From positions 1-47,839 of the forward strand of contig NZ_LARW01000053.1 in assembly GCF_000971055.1 (NCBI RefSeq): a DNA stretch of 47,839 nt, given 5' to 3'. Under the pieces are notes generated by a model. The model had not been told where the DNA came from. It made no database searches and saw only the letters and a program-made list of their open reading frames with translations. The stretch comes from Sphingomonas sp. SRS2 (GTDB lineage: Bacteria > Pseudomonadota > Alphaproteobacteria > Sphingomonadales > Sphingomonadaceae). Both the position numbers and the translations under genes were made by a program. The stretch's first letter is position 1. Every line of letters starts with the position of its first letter. Shown here piece by piece: positions 36,064-42,593 of the stretch.

Positions 36064-36191
36064 GCGGCGTCGAAATCTTCTTCGGCGCGGTAGCGGTTGG
36101 GCTCCTGATCCTCGTCGCCGTGATCGCCCGCGACGTCAGCGAGATCGCGGACAGGATGCACGAACTGGGAGAGGGGCGGCGTCATGGCTGA
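36060..36191 (+). CDS. Small single-pass membrane protein, 43 aa
   Basis: A short gene hidden in the operon: MSGVEIFFGAVAVGLLILVA, then VIARDVSEIADRMHELG. One N-terminal transmembrane helix (residues 5-23) and a charged tail. Start by ATGA overlap; its end overlaps the next gene by eight bases. Continuous coupling with its neighbours supports that it is real. Confidence 0.65.
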   Translation: MSGVEIFFGAVAVGLLILVAVIARDVSEIADRMHELGEGRRHG

Positions 36192-36411
36192 TGGAGCAAA
36201 GCAGGACATCGAGATCGAAACCGTCGCCGAGGTCGAGCGCGTCGATCGCGAGGCGGTGTCTATCGCCTATTACCCTCGCGAGCGCATCATCCACCTGATG
36301 CAGTCCAGCCCATATAGGGATCTGCAGTCGATCACATGGCCGGTCGAAAGGACGCGAGCGATCATAGCCGCGCTCCAGGCAATCGTCGACGCGGAGGTGC
36401 CGCATGGCTGA
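36184..36411 (+). CDS. Hypothetical phage protein, 75 aa
   Basis: MADGAKQDIEIETVAEVERV onwards; short acidic start, then ITWPVERTRAIIAALQAIVD helix. No known family. Overlaps the previous gene by eight bases and the next by eight. Confidence 0.6.
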   Translation: MADGAKQDIEIETVAEVERVDREAVSIAYYPRERIIHLMQSSPYRDLQSITWPVERTRAIIAALQAIVDAEVPHG

Positions 36412-36640
36412 CCGCTACGCCCACGGTTTTCGATCGGCGATCAGCCCCGCCCGGCGCGAGCTGCACGACATGGCCGACCAATATGACAACCGGACGCCCG
36501 ACGAATGCAGCTCGGGCAAGCCGCCCTCGATGGCCGTCCAGAAGCTCCACCTTGCAGCCCAGCGCGTCGGAGCCCTCCAGCCGATCAGGAAACAATCGCC
36601 CTCGGGCGTCCCCATCACCAAGAAGGAAGCATTGGCATGA
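36404..36640 (+). CDS. Hypothetical phage protein, 78 aa
   Basis: MADRYAHGFRSAISPARREL onwards; basic and hydrophilic, with no recognised domain. It joins the next gene by ATGA at 36637. Confidence 0.55.
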   Translation: MADRYAHGFRSAISPARRELHDMADQYDNRTPDECSSGKPPSMAVQKLHLAAQRVGALQPIRKQSPSGVPITKKEALA

Positions 36641-37065
36641 ACGAACCCGCAAAGAACATTCTCGGCGTCAGCCTGGCTGTCGGCGTCCTGATAACGGTCG
36701 TCGTCGGTGGCGGTATCGGCGGCTGCTCCGCCTATAACAGCGTTCGCGTCTGGAACGCCGACACTGCCGGGCGGGCGCAACTCGCCGAGGCGCAGAGCAA
36801 CCGCCAGATTAAGACCCTTGAGGCCAAAGCCGCGAAGGAGTCGGCACAATATCTCGCGGACGCGGACATCACCCGCGCCACCGGGCAGGCGCGGGCGAAC
36901 AAGATCCTGCAGAACTCGCTCGGCGGGCCAGAGGGCTACCTTCAATTCCTGAAGATCGAGGCCATGAAGGAGACCAAGGCAAACATGATCTATGTGCCGA
37001 CCGAGGCGCAGTTGCCGGTGACCGAGGCTTCGCGGTTCGGGCCCATGCCCAGCGGCGGCGAGTGA
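36637..37065 (+). CDS. Band-7/SPFH-like phage membrane protein, 142 aa
   Basis: N-terminal transmembrane segment (NILGVSLAVGVLITVVVGGG), then a helical part with QSNRQIKTLEAKAAKES and ATGQARANKILQNSLGGPEG, then YLQFLKIEAM, like the C-terminal part of phage-encoded prohibitin/SPFH proteins. The usual full SPFH domain is missing, so this is a shortened version. A GGC-Cys near residue 30 follows the helix but is not a clear lipobox. Role unknown; SPFH proteins in phages may modify the host membrane. Confidence 0.6.
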   Translation: MNEPAKNILGVSLAVGVLITVVVGGGIGGCSAYNSVRVWNADTAGRAQLAEAQSNRQIKTLEAKAAKESAQYLADADITRATGQARANKILQNSLGGPEGYLQFLKIEAMKETKANMIYVPTEAQLPVTEASRFGPMPSGGE

Positions 37066-37075
37066 GCGCCGCGCA

Positions 37076-37228
37076 ATGATCTGCCCGGTCTGCCGGGGTG
37101 CAGGGAACGCCGTCACCTTCAGGTATGGCCTTCAATTTTGGCCCTGTGCTCCATGCGGCGGCGCGGGCGTGATCCTACAATTCGGCCCGGCGATCGTCCG
37201 GCCGGGCAACAGGAAGTGCGCGAGATGA
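37076..37228 (+). CDS. Zinc-knuckle micro-protein, 50 aa
   Basis: MICPVCRGAGNAVTFRYGLQ, then WPCAPCGGAG: two CxxC-x-G knuckles 18 residues apart, like DnaJ zinc centres. Ends with ATGA overlap on the AlpA-like gene, so it belongs to the same operon. Small Zn-binding proteins of this type occur in phage early regions; the function is unknown. Confidence 0.6.
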   Translation: MICPVCRGAGNAVTFRYGLQFWPCAPCGGAGVILQFGPAIVRPGNRKCAR

Positions 37229-37428
37229 CTGACGTAACCGACAACGACAACCTGATCGATATCAAGAAGGTCATGGAGATCATCGGCCTTGGCAAGACGA
37301 TGGTCTACCGGCTGGAGCGTCAGGGGAAGTTTCCCCCGCGCTACAAGCCGGGCGGCTGGTCCAGCCGGTGGAGCGAGCGCGAGGTTCGCGCGTGGAAGGA
37401 CGAGCAGCGCCAAGGGAGGGCCGCATGA
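37225..37428 (+). CDS. AlpA/Xis-like helix-turn-helix protein
   Basis: 67 residues, NLIDIKKVMEIIGLGKTMVY then RLERQGKFPPRYKPGGW: a MerR-type winged helix as in AlpA and excisionases. Sitting just before the integrase (convergent, one small gene between) it is a good candidate for the excision factor or for controlling integrase expression. The ATACCATG repeats upstream of the integrase could be its sites. Confidence 0.78.
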   Translation: MTDVTDNDNLIDIKKVMEIIGLGKTMVYRLERQGKFPPRYKPGGWSSRWSEREVRAWKDEQRQGRAA

Positions 37429-37628
37429 GCGCCACCGCCGACCGTGATCAGGCGTTTGAGTGCCTGATCTTTGATGCCCACATGCCCAGTATGTGCGCTC
37501 GCTTTCGCGTGCCCGAAGGCTTCCCGCTCGCAGGCGGTATGTACGAAATCCGTCGCATCCGCACCGCCACGCCCGAGGACAGCGCTCGGTGGGATAAGTA
37601 CGCGGAACCGCCCGAGGAGCCGTACTAA
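37425..37628 (+). CDS. Hypothetical phage protein, 67 aa
   Basis: MSATADRDQAFECLIFDAHM onwards; no recognised domain. Last gene of the rightward operon; its stop overlaps the convergent integrase stop by four bases. Confidence 0.5.
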   Translation: MSATADRDQAFECLIFDAHMPSMCARFRVPEGFPLAGGMYEIRRIRTATPEDSARWDKYAEPPEEPY

Positions 37629-39058
37629 GCCGCCAGCCGCCCCGGCCCGGTCGCCGCGTACCTGATCGGCTGGCCGATATAGGTTTCCGGGTCAGGCATC
37701 TCGCCGACGATGAGATCGCCCCATTCCTGCGCCAGCTGGTGACGGCGCGGCATATGCGCCGCCCGGTTATAGGCGCTCTCCGATCCTGATTTCTGCTCGG
37801 GCAGATGCGCCAGCATCAGGTCGATGACGTCGCGGTCGCCCTCCATGCGATCTGACGCGGGCCGCTCGTTCATGATCGTGGAGAAGGCGGCGCGGAAGCC
37901 ATGCGGGACATGGCGCTGATAATAGCCCGCCCGGATGAGCAGCGCCCGCAAGGTGTTCTCCGATATCGGCTGATGAACATGCCGCTCGCTGGGAAAGCAA
38001 AGCCCGAACTTGCCGGTCAGGCGGCGCAGCACATGAAGGACGCGGACGGCATGCGTCGACAGGGCAACGATATGGTCGCCGCCGCTTTCGCCCTTGCGCT
38101 CCTTGTCACCCTTCATGCGTGCGGCCGGGAGCCGCCAGAACGGCTGATCGGCGTCGAGGTTGAACTCCTCCCACCGCGCGCCCGCCAGTTCGCCCGGCCG
38201 GACGTGCGTCAGGGCGAGCAGCAGCAGGGCCAGCTTGGTTTCGGCCCGGCACCGCTCGGCCGTGCAATCGGTCAGCATCTTCTTTACCGCCGCGACGCGC
38301 TCCTCTTGCGTCTCCATCCCGTCGATGATCGACGGCTGCGGCTTGGCCTTGGGGATATCCTTGAGGGCCTTGCCGATGCCAGCCGCCGGGTTCTCGTCGC
38401 AGACGCCGGCCGCGATGCCATAGGTGAAGACGCCGGAGATCCGTTGCCGCAGGCGGTGCGCCGTCTCGATCGCGCCGCGTCGCTCGATCGCCTGCAACAC
38501 CTCCAGCACCTTCGGGGCCTTGATGCTGGTGATTGGCAGTTCGCCGATCGCCGGGGTGATATCCCGCCAGAGCGAGGTGATGACGTCGGAAGCGTGCTGC
38601 GCCGACCAGCGCCCGTTCGGGTCGATCGTCCAGTTAGCGCAATGGACGGGCGAGAACTTACCGTCGTGCGTTTTCATCCAGGCGCGCAGCTTCTCGATCG
38701 ACCAGCCGCTGTTGAGCTCAAACCAAGTCCCCATGACCGATTCGAAGGTGTTGAGGTGGGCGATCGTCTGCGCCTTCACAGCCAGCCGCCTTTCGACTGA
38801 CGGGTCGCGGCCCTCGCGGAGCAGCGCCTTGGCCTCGTCGCGGCGGGCGCGGGCGTCGAGCAGCGACAGCGCCGGGTATGGTCCGAAGGTCAGCGTCTTC
38901 TGGATCGGCTTGCCCTTCGGGTTGACGCCGAAGGTATAATTCATGCGCCAGCTTTTCCCACCAGCCGTCGACACCTCAAGATAAAGCTGCCCGGCGTCGC
39001 TCAACCGATATTTCTTCTCGCGCTTCTTCGCGGCCTTGATCTTCGCATCGGTCAGCAC
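37625..39058 (-). CDS. P4-type tyrosine recombinase (prophage integrase)
   Basis: 477 residues. N-terminal DUF4102 arm-binding domain (MLTDAKIKAAKKREKKYRLS), SAM-like core-binding domain, then the catalytic domain with all five residues visible: R287 (THVRPGEL), H386 and R389 (HGFRAAF), H418 (LAHLPEQ) and Y430 (SAYNRAAH). It is complete. P4 integrases recombine in the 3' part of tRNA genes, and this one starts 185 bases from the 3' end of tRNA-Ser. An insertion near residues 110-150 (THDGKFSPVHCANWTIDPNG) is longer than usual. Confidence 0.93.
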   Translation of the reverse strand: MLTDAKIKAAKKREKKYRLSDAGQLYLEVSTAGGKSWRMNYTFGVNPKGKPIQKTLTFGPYPALSLLDARARRDEAKALLREGRDPSVERRLAVKAQTIAHLNTFESVMGTWFELNSGWSIEKLRAWMKTHDGKFSPVHCANWTIDPNGRWSAQHASDVITSLWRDITPAIGELPITSIKAPKVLEVLQAIERRGAIETAHRLRQRISGVFTYGIAAGVCDENPAAGIGKALKDIPKAKPQPSIIDGMETQEERVAAVKKMLTDCTAERCRAETKLALLLLALTHVRPGELAGARWEEFNLDADQPFWRLPAARMKGDKERKGESGGDHIVALSTHAVRVLHVLRRLTGKFGLCFPSERHVHQPISENTLRALLIRAGYYQRHVPHGFRAAFSTIMNERPASDRMEGDRDVIDLMLAHLPEQKSGSESAYNRAAHMPRRHQLAQEWGDLIVGEMPDPETYIGQPIRYAATGPGRLAA

Positions 39059-39076
39059 AGCGGCGGGCCCTCCTCG

Positions 39077-39118
39077 ATACCATGGATCGGCGAGGCCGAT
39101 ACCATGAGTTATACCATG
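39077..39118. repeat. Three direct repeats ATACCATG upstream of the integrase
   Basis: ATACCATG occurs at 39077, 39099 and 39111 (spacings 22 and 12 bases, close to two turns and one turn of DNA) between the integrase start and the tRNA. They may be arm-type integrase sites or Xis sites, or control the integrase promoter. Confidence 0.6.
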
Positions 39119-39242
39119 CGGGAGAGTGAACGCCTGTGAACAACCCGAGAACAGACTTTCAGGCCCGCTGGAGCCATAAGCCTCAAAAACGCCGGAAAAT
39201 CAAGGGTTGGTGCCCGTATACGCACCGCTCTGGCGGACGTTC

Positions 39243-39335
39243 TGGCGGAGACGGAGGGATTCGAACCCTCGGAGCGAGTAAACCCCGCTCGGCGGTTTAG
39301 CAAACCGCTGGTTTCAGCCACTCACCCACGTCTCC
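39243..39335 (-). tRNA. tRNA-Ser (anticodon GCT), CCA encoded
   Basis: Minus strand: acceptor GGAGACG at 39335 pairs with CGTCTCC; discriminator G; encoded CCA at 39243-39245. The D-arm is GTGAGTGGC-like. The anticodon stem-loop GCGGT-TTGCTAA-ACCGC gives GCT, serine. The long variable arm CGAGCGGGGTTTACTCGCTC and the T-arm GAGGGTTCGAATCCCTC mark a class II tRNA. The integrase lies past the 3' end, so this is the predicted attB target. No second copy of the tRNA 3' end is seen in the window. Confidence 0.97.
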
Positions 39336-39454
39336 GGCGGCGCTTTCCCTAGTAACGCTGGGCTTAGGCGTCAACCCGGTAAACGCGAAACGCGCGGTGC
39401 GCAGCGGTTAGCCGTGTCACGTCGGGTGGCACATTCTGTTCGCGGGGTGTTCTG

Positions 39455-39724
39455 ATGGAAGATGCTCGCCACCATACCGTGCAGAAACTCGAGCCTTGGC
39501 CGAATTATGAAGGGCCAGTCAGCCATCTATCCGCTGATGAAGCTCGAGCGATGCTGAACGAGCTCATGGATTATTTCGGCCTTGGTCGGATTGAGCATTT
39601 GCCTGAACCACCGATGGCGGGCAGTCTCGAGAGGCCGAATACCACCGACAGTTTTCCGAGCACCGCTTGGCTGGCGAATGGTTTGCTCGCCACCCCGATA
39701 TTCTCGCAGAGATCGAAAGGCTGA
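39455..39724 (+). CDS. Hypothetical small phage protein with a questionable 3' half
   Basis: MEDARHHTVQKLEPWPNYEG begins a plausible protein up to about PEPPMAG. From 39620 on, the same bases in another frame read a GIY-YIG-family C-terminus, so the last 35 residues (LERPNTTDSFPSTAWLANGL and onwards) are likely not native. I suspect that a gene end has been replaced by fusion. The first half carries acidic helical sequence (SADEARAMLNELMDYFGLGR). Confidence 0.45.
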   Translation: MEDARHHTVQKLEPWPNYEGPVSHLSADEARAMLNELMDYFGLGRIEHLPEPPMAGSLERPNTTDSFPSTAWLANGLLATPIFSQRSKG

Positions 39725-39732
39725 ACGCATGA
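39607..39732 (+). pseudogene. GIY-YIG (T5orf172) nuclease C-terminal fragment
   Basis: Frame 39607-39732 reads REAEYHRQFSEHRLAGEWFA and HPDILAEIERLNA, a close match to the ending of GIY-YIG/T5orf172 endonuclease-like phage proteins (H..F...R..GEWF). A stop at 39604 lies just before, and no GIY-YIG N-terminus is found upstream in any frame. So it is a truncated remnant overlapping the previous gene. Confidence 0.55.
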
Positions 39733-39911
39733 CCGCCATTAACAGCAACAAGGCCGGGGCCCGTCTTGTCATGGTGCGCGTCTTCCGAGGCCCGCAAAAA
39801 CGCGCACCATTTATGCGGCTGCGCGATCGACTGTTCGCGGACAGCGTTGTCGTGCGTCACCCATGGTTCGACCCCCTCCCCCTCCCCGGCCAGTTAGGGG
39901 ATCGGGGATGA
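39729..39911 (+). CDS. Hypothetical phage protein, 60 aa, weak
   Basis: MTAINSNKAGARLVMVRVFR onwards, with ATGA overlaps at both ends (with the GIY-YIG fragment and the next gene), which argues it is translated. Arg-rich; no domain recognised. The end is Pro/Leu-rich (PLPLPGQLGDRG). Confidence 0.4.
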   Translation: MTAINSNKAGARLVMVRVFRGPQKRAPFMRLRDRLFADSVVVRHPWFDPLPLPGQLGDRG

Positions 39912-40471
39912 GGGACAGCGCCCTAACCGATATCGAAAAGAACCACGCGGTCACAGTCGCGGCGATGCGCCCCGCCGATCGCCGACAGTATCGCGTTGAC
40001 CACGGCATGTGCCCACAATGCGGGCAAGAGGCTGCGCCCTATTATCTCTGCGGCGAATGCCGGACTTACGGGGCGATGAATCGAATGCTCAACAAGATGG
40101 CAGAGCGAGGTATTATCACCAAGGCGCGCCGTGGCCGGGAGAATTGCTGGTCCTCTGGCGACAGCAACCTGAAAACTTCGGACTTCACCTGGGGAAAGAA
40201 TCTGTTCGAAATGAGCGCGGCAGATAAGCGGCGCGCGCCCCGTATCGGCAAACGACCGGTCGATCTGGACGACACCCTGTTCGGCATATTCGCGGATGCT
40301 GGCAAGCCGCTCACGATGGAAGAGGTCTATACGGCGTGGGGCAAACTGCGATCTAAGCGCAAGACTGGCTCACTGGCTGGCGATATGACCGCCATCATTG
40401 AGGCTGAGAGACGAAGGCAGCGCCGATCTGCGAAGCTTGCCCCCACCCCCAAGGAGACCCCACATGGATAG
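39908..40471 (+). CDS. Hypothetical phage protein with zinc ribbon, 187 aa
   Basis: MRDSALTDIEKNHAVTVAAM, then a zinc ribbon CPQCGQ...CGEC (about 35-55). A basic central region and a helical C-terminus follow (LDDTLFGIFADAGKPLTMEE, VYTAWGKL). It may bind nucleic acid. ATG at 39908 with GGGG upstream; the earlier in-frame start at 39863 lies within the previous gene. Ends with KETPHG; its stop overlaps the next start. Confidence 0.65.
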   Translation: MRDSALTDIEKNHAVTVAAMRPADRRQYRVDHGMCPQCGQEAAPYYLCGECRTYGAMNRMLNKMAERGIITKARRGRENCWSSGDSNLKTSDFTWGKNLFEMSAADKRRAPRIGKRPVDLDDTLFGIFADAGKPLTMEEVYTAWGKLRSKRKTGSLAGDMTAIIEAERRRQRRSAKLAPTPKETPHG

Positions 40472-40667
40472 AGACAGTGGCACTCGCGAAATCTGCGATC
40501 ATTGCAGGTTGCCGCTGGCGGAATGCGGCGCATGGGCTTCGGCGCGGCACACCTTGATCCAAGATCTGCGCAGCAGGGGCTACGGTGGCCTTGAAGCTAT
40601 TGCGGCTGCGGACCGGCTCATGCCTGATGTGCGAGCGGCCATAACCCCGGAGACCCCTCATGGATAG
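40464..40667 (+). CDS. Small CxxC phage protein, 67 aa
   Basis: MDRDSGTREICDHCRLPLAE, one CxxC plus another Cys (ECGAW), then a helical tail. Its start lies in a GGAGACCCC-x-CATGGATAGAGA cassette that recurs at the next gene. Ends with PETPHG, the same ending as the previous gene. Function unknown. Confidence 0.6.
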   Translation: MDRDSGTREICDHCRLPLAECGAWASARHTLIQDLRSRGYGGLEAIAAADRLMPDVRAAITPETPHG

Positions 40668-41040
40668 AGAGAAGCTGGTGGCGTTGGCTGAGAGGTGTGA
40701 GCAGGCGACGGGGCCGGATCGGGAGTTGGACGCCGCTATAGAAAGCGCTCTCGACGGCCTTTACTCGGCAGATGTCGCCAAGGAGTTGTATCACGACCTT
40801 TGCCCAGATTACACCGCCAGCATAGATGCGGCGAAGACCCTTGTGCTGGATGGCTGGATGCTAATGGTGAGCGACGCCGATAACGGTGACGCTCTTGCCA
40901 TGCTGAGCTTGCGGGACAACCCTGAGTATCTGGAAAGCGGGCTAGTCTCGGTGGCCGCGAAAACATGGCCGAACGCAATAACCGCCGCCGCCCTAAGAGC
41001 CCTAGCCCACCCCGAGACGAAGGAGATGGTAGGTGATTGA
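40660..41040 (+). CDS. Phage ABA-sandwich-like protein, 126 aa
   Basis: MDREKLVALAERCEQATGPD, then RELDAAIESALDGL: the opening matches phage ABA-sandwich-domain proteins frequent in alphaproteobacterial phages. Two halves separated by WMLMVSDADNGDALAMLSLR. Role not known. Starts at the second copy of the repeated start cassette. Confidence 0.65.
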   Translation: MDREKLVALAERCEQATGPDRELDAAIESALDGLYSADVAKELYHDLCPDYTASIDAAKTLVLDGWMLMVSDADNGDALAMLSLRDNPEYLESGLVSVAAKTWPNAITAAALRALAHPETKEMVGD

Positions 41041-41302
41041 GGAACCGATCGAGCGCGCGGCAAAGGCGCTATGTGAACTGGACGGCAACCCGCCCAACGC
41101 GACCATGGACGGCAAGCCTCTGTGGCGCGATTATGTGCCCGAGGTGCTGGCCGTCGTGAAGGCTCTGCGTGAGCCGAGTGAGGCGATGGTCGAGGCTGCT
41201 GGGGAGAGATGGAACTACAGCGACAATGGGGGTCGTGAACGGCGGGATTTCGAACACGAATGGCGTGCAGCGATCGACGCCATCGCCGAGCAGGGGAGAT
41301 AG
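41033..41302 (+). CDS. Hypothetical phage protein, 89 aa
   Basis: GTG start overlapping the previous gene by eight bases; MIEEPIERAAKALCELDGNP then EPSEAMVEAAGERWNYS and EHEWRAAIDAIAEQG. This helix-rich layout is very common among phage and plasmid hypothetical proteins but has no assigned function. Confidence 0.65.
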   Translation: MIEEPIERAAKALCELDGNPPNATMDGKPLWRDYVPEVLAVVKALREPSEAMVEAAGERWNYSDNGGRERRDFEHEWRAAIDAIAEQGR

Positions 41303-41311
41303 AGGGGCTCT

Positions 41312-41755
41312 ATGACCACCATAGCGACTGACGGCGCGACTCTCGCGGGTGACGGCTTGCTCTGCATGGGCGAGGGGAAGGTCAGGATATCGCTCAACTA
41401 CACCAAGGTTCACCGCGCAGGGGAAAGTGTCTTCGGGTTCGCCGGAGATCCAAGCGCATGTGAGCGTTTTCGCGCTTGGATGAATGGCAATCGCGACGAG
41501 GCTTTTCGTACCAGCGCCAACTTCGCTGCGATCATTCTAGAGAATGGTGCCGTATTCGTCGTTGAGGGAGACGGCTATTTTTCAGCCGTTGAAGCTCCCT
41601 TTGCGATCGGCTCCGGTGCATCGTTCGCCATGGGGGCGATGGCTGCTGGCGCTGATGCTGAGACAGCCGTAAAGATCGCTAGCCGGTTCGACACAATTAC
41701 GGGTGGCAGCATCGTAGCTGCGACAGCAAATAAAAGTGATGCGGGCCGGGCTTGA
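41312..41755 (+). CDS. HslV/proteasome-beta-like Ntn peptidase, phage-borne
   Basis: 147 residues. After removal of Met the protein starts TTIATDGATLAGDGLLCMGE, like HslV (Thr nucleophile, then a GDG turn). The later IGSGASFAMGAMAAGADAET, then AVKIASRFDTITGGSI, corresponds to the HslV GSGGxxAxxAA helix. HslV needs the HslU ATPase; none is present here. It might use host HslU, interfere with host HslV, or process a phage protein. An N-terminal Thr and the fold are supported; activity is not. Spacing: GGGGAG before the ATG. Confidence 0.72.
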   Translation: MTTIATDGATLAGDGLLCMGEGKVRISLNYTKVHRAGESVFGFAGDPSACERFRAWMNGNRDEAFRTSANFAAIILENGAVFVVEGDGYFSAVEAPFAIGSGASFAMGAMAAGADAETAVKIASRFDTITGGSIVAATANKSDAGRA

Positions 41756-41910
41756 TACCGGCTGCCAAAACACCTTCTCACTACGGTGCTTGTCGACTGA
41801 TCACATCTATCGGCTTGGTCATGGCGTTAAACCGTGCGTGTCCATCCACGCCGCCGCATCACACCCCGCTTATACCCCCTCCCCCGGATTCACGCAAGGT
41901 TTGTGGGCTG

Positions 41911-41954
41911 CCATCCATGATAGCGGCGCTACCATGGATGCTTATCATGGATGG
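41911..41954. repeat. 12-base perfect inverted repeat in a 234-base intergenic region
   Basis: CCATCCATGATA (41911-41922) and its complement (41943-41954) separated by 20 bases; a related ACCATGGAT lies between them. A smaller hairpin (GTAGG-N4-CCTAC, 41962-41975) follows. Region 41756-41989 otherwise shows no convincing gene. It could be an operator, a terminator-like RNA structure or a recombination site. Confidence 0.6.
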
Positions 41955-41989
41955 TTGCGCTGTAGGCTTTCCTACGCTCCAAAGGCCCC

Positions 41990-42169
41990 ATGATAGACGA
42001 CAACGACCCCAGAGGACCGGAGGAGCTGATTGCCGGCATCTTCCACGCCAATCGTAAGGCCCACAAGCGCGAGAAGCATAGGCCCGGCGTGGAGAAGATC
42101 GTGGAGGCGATGCGGGTTAGAGCCTCGACGCAGCCGCCTGCTCCCGAAGCCAATCCTGAAGATCCATGA
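41990..42169 (+). CDS. Hypothetical phage protein, 59 aa
   Basis: MIDDNDPRGPEELIAGIFHA then NRKAHKREKHRPGVEKIVEA. Acidic start, basic middle. Last plus-strand gene of this cluster; it converges on and overlaps the Rz gene by 53 bases. No clear ribosome-binding site, so moderate certainty. Confidence 0.45.
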   Translation: MIDDNDPRGPEELIAGIFHANRKAHKREKHRPGVEKIVEAMRVRASTQPPAPEANPEDP

Positions 42170-42593
42170 GCTGACGGGTGTTCTCGTCGGCGGCCAGCAT
42201 CAGGGCGACGGCGTTGGCAGACGTGATAGAAAATCCGTCACCGCAGGCTTTTTCATTAACTCGGAAGGCGGCGTCGGGAACGCTGGGCAAAGCGGTGGGC
42301 TTGCCGGTGTATGCTTGCAGGCGCTTAGCAGCAGCAGCCCGCAAATCAGCGATGCTCTTTTCATATGACAGGGCCTTTTCTTCGGAGATGCGAGCGGCGG
42401 CGCGCTCCTTCAGGATGACGCCGACAGCCGCCTTGGTATATTCCTTTGCGACCGCTTCCCGCTCTTGGGCTATGTCAGCCTTCAAAGAGGCTATGCGAGC
42501 CGTCTGGACGCCAAGCGCGAGGGACAGGCCCCCAATGACCGCGAAGTGCCAATAGCGGCTTAGAAGCGGCGGGAGGGCGGCGAACGGGATCAT
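42117..42593 (-). CDS. Rz-like inner-membrane spanin (i-spanin)
   Basis: 158 residues. An N-terminal transmembrane helix (FAVIGGLSLALGVQ) is followed by a long coiled coil (ADIAQEREAVAKEYTKAAVG, ARISEEKALSYEKSIADLRA) and a short globular end: the Rz layout. With Rz1 nested in another frame (42200-42364) it should form the spanin that disrupts the outer membrane in the last step of lysis. Start overlaps the holin gene end by four bases. Confidence 0.82.
   Translation of the reverse strand: MIPFAALPPLLSRYWHFAVIGGLSLALGVQTARIASLKADIAQEREAVAKEYTKAAVGVILKERAAARISEEKALSYEKSIADLRAAAAKRLQAYTGKPTALPSVPDAAFRVNEKACGDGFSITSANAVALMLAADENTRQLMDLQDWLREQAAASRL
42200..42364 (-). CDS. Nested Rz1 lipoprotein (o-spanin) inside Rz
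   Basis: A complete 54-residue frame within the Rz gene in a different reading frame. It begins MKRASLICGLLLLSAC, a textbook lipoprotein signal with lipobox LSAC (Cys16), then a Pro-rich mature part (KHTPASPPLCPAFPTPPSEL) and a short end (SRLPTPSP). This is exactly the Rz1 design (small, Pro-rich, lipobox), and lambda Rz1 is likewise nested in Rz. It is too short for routine gene callers. Pairs with Rz at the periplasm. Confidence 0.88.
   Translation of the reverse strand: MKRASLICGLLLLSACKHTPASPPLCPAFPTPPSELMKKPAVTDFLSRLPTPSP

Noticed and set aside
39109-39321. Minus-strand frame of 70 codons across the tRNA
   Set aside because: It consists mostly of the tRNA-Ser sequence and has no ribosome-binding site.
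41736-41993. Plus-strand frame of 85 codons after the HslV-like gene
   Set aside because: Composition is not coding-like, and it overlaps both the end of the HslV-like gene and the inverted-repeat region; treated as non-coding.
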